Below, in pieces: positions 54,675 through 64,000 of a DNA stretch of 64,000 nt. The DNA lies in NCBI RefSeq assembly GCF_020283565.1, contig NC_060059.1, positions 1,123,501-1,187,500 of the forward strand. The letters are read 5' to 3'. The notes under the pieces are model-generated. The model saw only the letters and a program-made list of their open reading frames with translations. It did no database searches and was not told the origin of the DNA. This stretch comes from Trifolium pratense (Eukaryota; Streptophyta; Magnoliopsida; Fabales; Fabaceae). A program made the position numbers and the translations under genes. The number at the start of each line of letters is the position of its first letter. Positions within the stretch are counted from its first letter, which is position 1.

Positions 54675-54766
54675 TCCTTTTACTGTATTTGTTATCTTAG
54701 TCATAAGTAACCCAATTTAATTAATTTACCTGCAAATACAATACAAAAATGACCATGATCAAATAT
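54675..54766 (-). pseudogene. Fragment of GRAM gene D (intron/exon 2 border)
   Basis: CTTTTACTGTATTTGTTATC, then TTAGTCATAA, TTTAATT-ATTTACCTGCAAA and AAAATGACCATGATCAA match 59995-60066 of gene D (start of its second exon and its intron). The rest of the gene is absent. Confidence 0.75.
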
Positions 54767-55478
54767 TAATCTCAATAATGGTTAGTCAAGCTAATTCATT
54801 AATATTTATACCATTGAAACAATTATGTTAATCTTTTTTCATCAACTCCATGTGGTCATGCTTCTTGTATTTTTTACATTTAATTTAATTTGGAATAACA
54901 GAAACAGCTTAATTTGAAGAAATTGAGAGGACTAAAACTTGATGGTGGACATGTTTCTGAAAAAGGGAATTGCCACATCATTTCCATGTGCATCCACATC
55001 ATTCCAAATGGACCTGCATCAACATATGATGAGCCTTGCATTTCTAGTTCTAGTTTCTACCATTGACCATGGAATTGAATCTATGTTACAAAATTGAAAA
55101 TGGTCTCATGCCAGCAATTGAGTATTGACATTGTGTGCTGAAATGAAAATAGTCTTTAACATGCTTTTAAGGTTTTCATGCCAAAGGGAACTGCCAAATG
55201 GGTAACATACATAAATTAATCTTGTAGTATTCAATCAAGACAATCTAAATTTTTTTTCAAGGCAATAAAATCTATTGGTATTCTAATGACTTATAAATTG
55301 TCCAGTGATATTCAAAAATACACGGATTTTGATGGATTTATGTAAAAAATGGATTTTGTGAGACTTTTTAATTAAAAATATGAATGCTATCAATCTCACC
55401 AAAATTCTCGAGACATTTTCTTCATAAATTTTTTTTGTGTTGTATGCTCAGGTGCCTTGTTGTTTATCAAAATCATTT
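54767..55478. other. Intergenic with blocks shared with 60.9-62.4 kb
   Basis: Segments such as GAGAGGACTAAAACTTGATG (54927) reappear at 60919, and ATTGAAAATGGTCTCATGCC (55096) at about 62234, in the same orientation. No gene is seen. Confidence 0.5.
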
Positions 55479-55729
55479 CCTCCGTCCTAAAATATAAGAT
55501 CCCATTGACTATTGTACGTACGTCAAGACATAATTTTGATTACGAATATCTTTAATTATGTATAAGTAAAAATTATAAAAATTTGATATTTTGAAAATAC
55601 TCGTCAAAACAAATCAAACAAGATATTATATGAATATTTACATTTATATACTTTTAAAAAAATACAGTCAAAACAATACATATAAATAGTGTATTTAGTC
55701 AAAGTGATTCTTATAAAATGGGAAGGAGG
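55479..55729. mobile_element. Stowaway-like (Tc1/mariner) MITE
   Basis: The ends CCTCCGTCCTAAAATATAAG and CTTATAAAATGGGAAGGAGG are the typical inverted repeats of plant Stowaway/mariner-derived MITEs, about 250 bp apart around an AT-rich core. Confidence 0.7.
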
Positions 55730-56991
55730 TTGTAATTGTTGTGTTGTTTTTTATGTTCATCGTGTATGACTTTTATTCATTTTTATCAAAATCATTTTAA
55801 AAAAAAATGTTGCTGCCACTTCTACTAATCAAAGTAGAAAATGAATATGACCTACACTACACTACACCCAAATCAAGAATGAAAATGCAGATATGCAGTA
55901 GTAGTAACTCAATAGCATCATAATGATAAATTGCTTCCGATGACAAGAAAAAACAACTTCATCTTCATTGTAGATAACGGTCTTCATGATTTTTTTTTAT
56001 TGTTCAAATATAATATCAAGGATACAGAAGTGGTTAAAAAAAATTAGTGAATTGTAGGTTTTATTTTGAACCTTAAATTTTTTTTTTCACTCACTTCTCT
56101 TTCTTTTTGACAAAAATTCTTTCTTTTTGACAAAAATGGAGAGTTTTTGTAAATATTAAAAATCCATAAAGTCTTTTGAAATCTTAAAAATCTGTGTTAT
56201 AAATCCATTAAAGTACTTCATAATTCAAATTGGAAAATCTTGATTGTAAATTATCCTTTTAGAAAAGTCTTAGAAGTCTATACAATCCTTTAATTTTTTT
56301 AAAATCTTCAAGATTTTTTTTGTTAAAAATGTCCATCAAAATCCTAATCTAATACACCCTGCTTAATTTTTTTAATATTAAATAAATAATGCACAATTTG
56401 TTTTATCTCATGTTAAATATGACTCATGAAGTCATATATATTAGTCACCAAAAATTTCACCAACCAATTACATGCATGACACCATCAACCAATTATGAAG
56501 TTTAAATTAAAAATTTTAATATTAATAAATCATACACAATTCCCTTATTCTCATGTATTAAATATGACTCTTTGAGTTATATCGATCACCAAAAACATTC
56601 ACAATGAGTTATTACATGCATAATACCATAAATATATTAGAATTCATTTCATCCTTAATTTTTTATGCAATACTACGTGCATCATTATTTCTTTGACCTC
56701 TTATTTATTTTCATATCTATTTTTTTTCTTTCCTTTTATCTTTTTCATACATTAATAAAAATAAAAAATAATTTTACAAATTTAAGAAATATATATTATC
56801 CTCTAACTATTTACAATACTATTAGAATAATTTTATGTTCGTTAAATATTTACATAAGTTGTTCATCTCGGGCCGTGCTCAGGGCCCCACCCGTATTTAC
56901 AGGTATTTACTAACTAAGTTTATCCACAGCCACGAGTACCGTGCATATGAATTTTTTATTATTATGCCTAAACTATTTATCTTAAATTAAT

Positions 56992-57040
<49 letters not shown>

Positions 57041-57814
57041 TTTCTATAGTTATATCATTTTATTTGTAGATCTAACCCGGGAAAATAAGCTAGTAAATAA
57101 AAAGTAAAATATTTTCTAGGAGGGTTTATGACATTTAACTTTACCCTTTACGAATTCAAATAAATTAATATTTAAAATTTTATTGTCATATTATATATTT
57201 ATAACTAAATGAAATATTTGTACCAAAAAAAAACTAAATGAAATATCTTTTAGGCCTTTTTTTTAGCTCAAAAAATTGCGGTCAAAAAATTTGGAATACG
57301 TATTTCAAATTTTTTTAGTTCAAATTTGGAAAAAATTCGGAAAACACATTCGGAAGTTGTTTTTAAAGGCAAAAAAAATTCGGAAAACGCGTTCCGAATT
57401 TTTTGACCAAGGGCAAAAATGGAAAAACAAGGGGTAGGTGAGAAAGTGAGAGGGTGGGATGAGAAATTAGCGATTGCTAAAATAAATAACATCTCACCTC
57501 ATTAGCGATTGCTAAGAGACTATCCTGCTCAACTGTATCCACCATAGGACCCTCCCCCTGAGATGCGCCTTTGTCGGATTAATTAAAGCCGACACTGCAA
57601 AAATTAATAATAATAATAATAAATTAATATCAATTCCAAACATTTTAAATATATTGGTTAAATAATTGACTTACTATTGATGCCATCAACATCGGACCAA
57701 AATTCAATGTTATTATGATGTCTGTCGGAATCCGAGAATGAAACTATATACAACTGAAATTATTTTTAAAAAAAATCTCAAATTAAACAAAGAGATATAA
57801 TATAAAAAAATTTA
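55730..57814. other. Intergenic, AT-rich, no gene seen
   Basis: Contains TTCTTTTTGACAAAAAT repeated at 56100-56135, two related 100-bp blocks at about 56425-56500 and 56555-56630 (TTAAATATGACTC-T, then ATCACCAAAAA), a (TA)n run at about 56998-57032, and A-rich CGGAAAACGCGTTCCGAATT-like repeats at 57290-57410. The stretch 57500-57600 is more GC-rich but unrecognised. Confidence 0.5.
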
Positions 57815-58400
57815 GGCCAAATTATACATTTGGTCCGTGTTTTCATTTTGGTCCCCTAGCTATTTTTTGTTGCGTTTTAATCCTTTAAGTTTACTTCCGC
57901 CAATCAAATTGATCCTTACCGTTAGTTTCGTTAGGTGATATATTTATAGTTATTTGACCCATGCATAGCTCCTAAGTGTCAGCTGTCTACTGTTAGGGTC
58001 TACTGTTAGGATTACTGAACTAGAGCTATATAACTGATTTAGACTATCTTAGCTATATTCTCTAATAAGGTACTGTATATCTACTCAAAATTCAGATCAC
58101 TGAGTTAAATTTTTTGTGCACTAGCAAATTCTTTTAAGCTTGTAGTACTGTATATCAAAAAAGAAAATGAAAGAGATGAAGAAGTTCAAGAATCCTAATT
58201 TAAGAGAAGAGAAAGAGATTTAATGTTCAGCTAACTCCTAAATGCAACTCTGGTACAAGTTAACGTTTTTGCTAAACTAATAGAAAAGCACCAATACAAC
58301 GGACAAAAATAAACTTAGGGGACTAAAATGAAACAAAAAATAGTTATGGGACCAAAGTGAAAACATAAAATTAGTAAGAGACTAAATATGTAATTTAGCC
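57815..58400. mobile_element. MITE with GGCTAAATT-type ends beside the PRMT fragment
   Basis: The ends GGCCAAATTATACATTTGGT and ACTAAATATGTAATTTAGCC are imperfect inverted repeats, with matching inner segments (TTTGGTCCCCTAGCTATTTT and AATAGTTATGGGACCAAAG). It has no coding capacity. It abuts or interrupts the intron following the last PRMT exon at 58421. Confidence 0.7.
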
Positions 58401-58420
58401 AAAAAGGTAAGGAAGTTTAC

Positions 58421-58648
58421 CTTTGCAACGGTTGGAAGAATTAATCCTCCAACCGTTAACCAACGGTCCCGAGCAGATATAATTGTTGGCAGCATATTCT
58501 GTAACAAAAACAAAATCTTAACAACATATTTAATTTCAAAATTTTCGTACAATTTTACTTCATCATTACTACGAAATACCTCTCGAAACAGCATATCTCC
58601 CATCCACTCAGATATTATAACATCAACCTTTTCTTCAATTGTTACATC
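58421..58648 (-). pseudogene. Second PRMT6-like fragment, two exons
   Basis: Exons 58648-58580 and 58498-58421 (minus) correspond to the third and fourth exons of the fragment at 34468-34695, with the intron between them also conserved. They read EEKVDVIISEWMGDMLFRE and NMLPTIISARDRWLTVGG. The SAM-binding exons and the THW/barrel part are missing. Homology stops upstream at about 58660 and downstream at the MITE. It is a partial duplicate of the same source. Confidence 0.85.
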
Positions 58649-58652
58649 CTAC

Positions 58653-59566
58653 ATAAATAATTCTTCAATTGTTAGCAATTGTTATTTATTTTATCCACAA
58701 AATTCGAGAGAGAAAAATCGGAGAAAGCTATAAAGCTGGCGTCATAATTGTTAAATTAACTAAGAGAATTGCACATAATAAATTCATTGAGAAATTGAGC
58801 TAAAACTTAAACTTCTATTGATTTTCAATTAACTATTGGAACTTCTAACACTTGAACGAGTCCAAAGTAGAGAGATTGACAAGTAATTTGAAAACTCTAA
58901 ACACATAGTAGAGAGATGAACTAGCAATTTTGACATTTGCACATTCATATTTAGTATATTATAAATTCTAACTGACAAAAGTTACATTTTTTCTAACAAA
59001 GACGAATTAAATATTAATTTTTTAAGCTTGAATTTTCTTTGTACATATTAAATTTCACAAATCTAGCTTTGAACATACGCGACAAACTATGAATTAAATA
59101 TAATTTTTTATTGATTTGATCTACTTAATACAATATTTAAAAGATATAGTATATTGTTAATTTGACAGCTGTGAAATTCAATATCTACAAAGTTATCAAG
59201 AAACTCAGATAAACTGGCCTATAATCTTCTGAAAAGAGGGAATACACAAATCCGGACAGGTCAATACAGCTTACGAAGCAGATAGCAAAACAAGTAATGT
59301 ATGAAGATATGTTTCGTTAAATGAATTATAATCGATATACTGTTTCTGTCATATGATATATCGAATATCATTTCAGATTTTTTTTAAACAAAAATATGCG
59401 CCCTGTGTTAAATTTCGTCAAGTTTGAACTTTCACACTTTAGGGAAGAACTTTGCCTATTGGATAATGGAACCAATTTAATTAACATATTTATACACTTT
59501 TGGAACCTCTGCAACTTCAAAGAATAATTGACAAAGCAGAGAGGAAGAACAATTTCACTTATATTT
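58653..59566. other. Intergenic, no gene seen
   Basis: AT-rich DNA with some similarity to the 3' flank of the other GRAM genes (GCACATAATAAATTCATTGA, then GAAATTGAGCTAAAACTTAA, compare 51612-51655). Confidence 0.5.
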
Positions 59567-60265
59567 CTACAAATTTTCCCTCCGAGATAGAGAGATAGCA
59601 TGCTGAAGATATCTTAAAGCTTTCTTGTAATTAAAGAAACCCATAAACCAGAAGTCGAAACCATCCACAGTGACTATTTCTATGTACTTTTCTGAAGGTT
59701 TCTTCACATTTTCACTTTGGTTGACATGCTGAATCTTTTCATGTGGAATAGAGACCTTATAGTGGACTCTAATCAATTCTCCTTTTGGGGAAGAAATTTT
59801 GATGGATCTCTCACTGTAGAAAGCAACTTTGTGAGTAGAAATGAAGAGGAGACCAGCTATAGGACCTGATGTGGTTGATAAGTAACATTGTGATGCTTTC
59901 AAAAGCTTCTCTCCATCTTTAACACTAAAAATTTGCATAAACACTTTCTCTACTCCACCAACCTGAAGAATTCTTGCTCCCAACCTTAATTTCCCTTTTA
60001 CTGTATTTGTTATCTTAGTCATAACCGAATTTAATTTACCTGCAAATATAAAAATGACCATGATCAATAAAATGGAATATGAAAGAAGTATTCATTAAAC
60101 ACATTTTATAAATGTAGGTTTGTTCATACCCTGATTTGATTTTGTGATGGATTTTCTGTATATGCCAGAAGAATCAGGTAAGAATCTCTTCGACGACTTC
60201 CCATTTGGATAAGTTGAGGAGACAAAAATTCCATTAAGTAGCTCATGAAGAAATGAGGTCTTCAT
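59567..60265 (-). CDS. GEM-like GRAM-domain protein D, diverged two-exon form
   Basis: Exon 1 is 60265-60130 and exon 2 is 60039-59567 (minus). The joined frame is 609 nt (202 aa). It starts MKTSFLHELLNGIFVSSTYP. Exon 2 covers the whole GRAM region in one piece: KLRLGARILQVGGVEKVFMQ, FSVKDGEKLLKASQCYLSTT, GPIAGLLFISTHKVAFYSER, RVHYKVSIPHEKIQHVNQSE and VDGFDFWFMGFFNYKKALRY. Relative to B, C and E it lacks the intron between the third and fourth exons and the small 72-nt second exon. Its sequence is nearer to typical GEM-like proteins (KISSPKGELIRVHY). This may be the older member of the cluster, or one that lost introns. Confidence 0.88.
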
Positions 60266-61017
60266 ATTTCAGTTTGTTATCTTGTTCTTGCCTTTGAGGA
60301 TTTTGTTGTGCAAGGAATAGCTTGTTATTGAAGAGCTAGCTCTTATAATTTTGGATGATGAATTCTTGTATTTTAAAGGGTCATATATATGCTTCAAAGG
60401 AAACAAGGTGACTGTTTGACTTTTTGCATGATGAGTATTAGATAAAGCAAAGGGAGAAAAAGTTAATTTGCTTACACCAACCAGAATTAAAAGCTAAATG
60501 AATAGTTAGTTATGATTTATTTTAGTGGACTTGTAGATTATATAATAAAGTAAAGTAGCTGACAGTGTGCAATAGTTAAGGGCTAAATCAAAAGAAAAAG
60601 AAGACAGTGCTAGTGCTATATGGAACAGAAAATTGGTAAATGAAAAAGGAAACAATCAAAATTTGAGATCATGTGGTAGACATACTTGAATGTTTGTTTT
60701 GTGGAAAAAGGAATAGCCAGCCAAATCACTCCCACATCATCACCATGCACCACGTGGCATGCATGTGAAAAGCTCATGCTACTTTTTGTAACTTTCAAAG
60801 GAAGAATGAATATACTGTTTTATTATTGGTAAATTTGATGTTATTCATTTTCGTATTCCTTGAATCAAATTTAAGTTGAGGCATTGAACTATAGTTTACC
60901 AAACAGGATCATATCATTGAGAGGACTAAAACTTGATGGTGCACATGTTTCTGAAAAAGGGAATCACCACATCATTCTAAATGGACTGCATCAACATTGA
61001 AATTCCTGGCACATAAT
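60266..61017. other. Upstream region of GRAM gene D
   Basis: No gene is seen. A TATA-like run could be TATATATGACCC on the + strand at about 60384; not assigned. Block 60895-61000 is shared with 54905-54990. Confidence 0.45.
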
Positions 61018-62033
61018 GTGTTGATCAAGGTGTATCAACACTTGTCTGTTAAAGACAGATGTTGTGACCGGTGCGCCAACACTTGTCTATAAAACAGAGT
61101 ACTTAACATAAAACAATAAAAACAGTAAAGTAAATAACACACAAGAGTTGTTAACCCAGTTCAGCCTAAAGCCTACTCTGGGGGATACCAATCCAGGAAT
61201 GAAGTCCACTATCAGCAGTATTACTTCGAAGCTAAACTCACCCGTTTACAACTTCTCACTTAATCACTACCCAATGACACTTCTACCTAGGAACTCCTAG
61301 ATATGAGACCCCGTCCCAATTCTCACCTTAACAACACAGACAACGTTGTTATAAAACTCAACGATTACAACAGGTGGAGACACACTCCTAAGAAACTAGG
61401 ATTCACTCTTGCTTAAAAGCTTGCGAGTAAACCACACAACACAATAGAACAATCTCCGTACTTCAAAGCTTAGGAGAAGTTCACACATACAACTCAATAA
61501 CACTCAGGTCCTAAGCTTGCATCAATAAGACACAAGAAAGGCTCACAATTAACACTCTAAAATCCCTAAGAACACACGCTTTGTAAGACACGATTTTAGA
61601 TGCTTCAACCATATGCTTGCCTTCGTATTTATAGTAGTAGAACGACTTGGGCTTCAAGACAAAATTAGGGCTTCTAGAATTGCGGCAGCAGTGATATATT
61701 TTTGAAAACAATAGTTATATTTTTGAAGCGCAAAAATATATTTTCCAAAAATATAATTCCTTTGGAAAATAAAACTAGGGTTTAGCTGCCTCCTGAAACA
61801 CATTAAACACGTGCGCCTTCCTCTGTAAGAAACCTTGAAACAATTCTTCAAACAGATTTTCAAAAGATTGAGTAGAAAATAATAACAGCTAGCTGGCGCG
61901 CGCAGGTACAGAGACAGGTGTTGTTCCAAAGTGTACCAACATTTGTCACAACACTTGGGTTCAGCACATTTGTCTCAACACTTGGCTTCAGATATGTTTT
62001 TGCAAAATGTAGCCAACATACAAAAACTCAACA
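61018..62033 (-). mobile_element. Probable solo LTR
   Basis: A block of about 1 kb begins TGTTGATCAAGGTGTATCAA and ends ACATACAAAAACTCAACA, so it has TG..CA ends. It lies within sequence otherwise shared with the 55.0-kb region. On the minus strand a TATAAATACGAAGGCAAGC box (61620-61637) has the position of an LTR promoter. Short ACACTTG/CAAGTGT motifs recur at both ends. No internal coding part or second LTR is visible, and the target duplication is unclear. Confidence 0.5.
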
Positions 62034-63180
62034 AACATGAGCCTTGTATTTCTAGTTTCTACCACCATTAACAAATTAGTGTGTGCAATGGAAGTAACAT
62101 AGCCATCAGAGTTGTTTGATTGGTCAAAGTATATAAAGTGAGCTTGCTGACATGACTATGAGATGGTAAGGGATAAGAAATTAATGATAAAAAGAAGATA
62201 TGGTTATGGAACATGGAATTTAATCTATGTTAGAAAATTGAAAATGGTCTCAGGCCAGCAATTGACATTGTGTGCTACAATGAAAATAGTCTTTGACATG
62301 CTTTTAAGGTTTTTCATGGAAAAGGAAACTGCCAAGTCATTCACACATCATCCACATTACCAATCTGTTGTACTAATTTGAAATTTGGAAGGAATGATAT
62401 TAAATAATTGACCCAAAAAATATATAAAAAAAAGGAATAATCTAATTAAATTCACTCTCCAAAATAGTGGTGAGGGTAGACTTGTGATCAGAAGTAAAGT
62501 GGTACCGAAAGAAGCCCCTATCTGGTGGTACTCCTATACTGCAACTCGTGTCAAAGTAGGTAGCAACAAATGGGTTACATATACATACATGTATAAGAAG
62601 TTACAAATGATACTCTAAATCACTTATAATCATAAGTTATAAATGAGATGGCTCATATTTTCCTACCTTACTAGCCTTTTTTTTTACTTTGATATACCTA
62701 TGTTACTGCATCAGAATTTAGAGAAATCTAGCATCACAAAGTTAGAAATTAGAATGCCAACACATAGAGTTCTAACATGCATCCTCACAAAATCATTTCA
62801 TCCTTTAACCTTTTAATGGTTTCATTTTCAAAAACAGTTCAGTTCTCCAAAGGATTGGCCGAGGCCGACAAAATACCAATAAACCATGAAATCTTCCTCC
62901 TTAAGATATACAAACCTTTCTCTTAGCCTATAAAAACAAACACATTCAAGGATTTTTTTAAAAATAAAAAAACAAAGTAACAAACTTTTAAAAAAGCAGA
63001 TTTATATCTTTATTTACAAACTTTTTCTAAAAGCAACCAAACAATCCATGATGTCAAAAATGTTATCTTAAATAAAATTCCTTGAAGTTGCCATGACACT
63101 AGTGTGTCTTAATTACATCAACCAAGATCATGGTTGAGTCATCCCAAAAAAGGATCAAGATTCACTTCCTACTTTTCATC
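62034..63180. other. Right arm of the inverted duplication, upstream of GRAM gene E
   Basis: It contains blocks found in reverse complement upstream of gene C (see 53321-54674), including TGATATACCTA, GCATCACAAAGTTAGAAA and GGATTGGCCGA-GCCGACA. No gene is seen. Confidence 0.55.
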
Positions 63181-63191
63181 TCTTTAAATAC
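63181..63191 (+). promoter_or_regulatory. TATA-like box of GRAM gene E
   Basis: CTTTAAATACT, about 115 bp upstream of the ATG. It is conserved in sequence and position upstream of genes B and C. Confidence 0.5.
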
Positions 63192-63301
63192 TACCTCCTT
63201 AGAATACAAAGGGACTGATCAAACCAAACAAGCATAGCTTCCTTAGCAAACTACAACCTATTCCTTTCAACATATAACACAAACCTTATCAATCATTCAA
63301 C

Positions 63302-64000
63302 ATGCATTCCTCACTTCTTCATGACCTAGTTGTTGGAACTCCAATCATATATGATCAGTTTCAAAAGTCAGTTAACAGATACTTACTTGATTCTTCGTCT
63401 CATCAATGTCAATATCCACCCAAACATCAAAGTAAGACATTATTTTCCTTGATAGACGAATCACAAACTTCTAATCTAATTTCATTATAATATTGATGGT
63501 TTTACTAACATAAAGTGCTTCATTGTTTCAGGTAGAGAAAATTCAATCCAGAAAATGCGCTGCAGGAAGGCCGATAGTCTCTCACAAAGAATCCAAGAAC
63601 ATGGTGAGTACCCCAGTAAGACTTAGATGTTTTTCCGAGATATGATACTGTTTATGAATACCATTCCTTTTGTCTGCAGTATCTATATCAGTTTAAGTCC
63701 TTTGCTAGTTGAAGATATCTAATTCTATTTATATAACTTTGAAATTTCAGTGAGACTGGGAGCAAACATATCTCAAACACTAAAGAGGAAGTTGAGCTTA
63801 GGGGCTCAAATTCTTCAAGTGGGTGGAGTAGAGAAAGTGTTTATGCAGTATTTTAGTGTGAGCGAGGAGGAGACGCTGTTGAGAGTTTCTCACTGTTATT
63901 TGTCCACCACATCTGGTCCTCTAGCCGGTCTCCTCTACATCTCCACTGAAAAGGTTGCCTTTTGCAGTGAGAGATCAATAAAAGTCTTTAATCAGAAAGG
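63302..64000 (+). CDS. GEM-like GRAM-domain protein E, cut by the window end
   Basis: Plus strand. Exons are 63302-63431 and 63532-63603, and exon 3 begins at 63751 and runs off the window. By comparison with B and C it should be 275 nt long, ending about 25 nt beyond the edge. It starts MHSSLLHDLVVGTPIIYDQF. The visible GRAM part reads KLSLGAQILQVGGVEKVFMQ, FSVSEEETLLRVSHCYLSTT and GPLAGLLYISTEKVAFCSER. No lesion is seen. It is nearest to gene B in its first exon and in exon 2, and is transcribed opposite to A-D. Confidence 0.9.

Overview
The window is plant nuclear DNA. Genes are split by short AT-rich introns with GT..AG borders, intergenic DNA is AT-rich, and there are many MITEs, hAT ends, Helitron ends, SINE-like units and copia-type LTR elements. 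The gene set (tau-class glutathione S-transferase, ALMT channels, GEM-like GRAM proteins, a reticulocalbin-type EF-hand protein, fragments of a KDM3/JMJ25-type demethylase and of a PRMT6-type methyltransferase) and the repeat style suggest a dicot, most likely a papilionoid legume of the Medicago/Trifolium/Pisum group. The species call is inference; no search was run. All exon borders were worked out by hand from splice signals and paralogue comparison.

Layout. (1) 1-3.5 kb: MITEs and repeats, including a 598-bp hAT-type element with a perfect 8-bp target duplication. (2) 3.5-4.3 kb: an intact two-exon tau GST on the minus strand. (3) 5.3-23.2 kb: three tandem, intact six-exon ALMT genes, all minus strand (538, 544 and 548 codons), with ALMT scraps between them, an F-box fragment joined to an ALMT exon-5 fragment, and a long inverted repeat made of two decayed pieces of a JmjC (JMJ25-like) demethylase gene. 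Intron 3 of the second ALMT gene carries a 2.1-kb non-autonomous LTR retrotransposon whose LTRs look identical and which has an intact 5-bp target duplication. (4) 25.0-31.1 kb: an intact six-exon EF-hand gene (384 aa, CREC/reticulocalbin type) on the minus strand. (5) 31.3-42.5 kb: mostly repeats. Two SINE-like units, an organelle-derived group II intron piece, a truncated GRAM gene, a rearranged PRMT6-like gene whose first exon is inverted relative to the others and carries a 5-unit coding minisatellite, a 1.19-kb hAT element and a Helitron with a MULE-type MITE inside. (6) 42.5-46.3 kb: a copia element with 5' LTR, primer-binding site, gag and pol, broken by two frameshifts and one stop and cut off in the reverse transcriptase. 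Its end is fused to a duplicate of the EF-hand gene's third intron (46.3-48.0 kb, including a stray copy of exon 3). (7) 48.7-64 kb: GEM-like GRAM genes B and C (minus), D (minus, diverged, fewer introns) and E (plus, running off the window), with a second PRMT fragment and a probable solo LTR. C and E with their upstream regions form a large, imperfect inverted pair.

What works together: the ALMT array is a tandem family of anion channels sharing intron positions and upstream blocks. The GRAM genes are a second tandem family with shared promoter blocks. The JmjC and PRMT pieces are broken copies of chromatin-modifier genes. The most unusual arrangements are the JmjC inverted repeat (a possible hairpin-RNA source), the scrambled PRMT gene with its in-frame minisatellite, and the GC-donor, stop-free intron 1 of the third ALMT gene.
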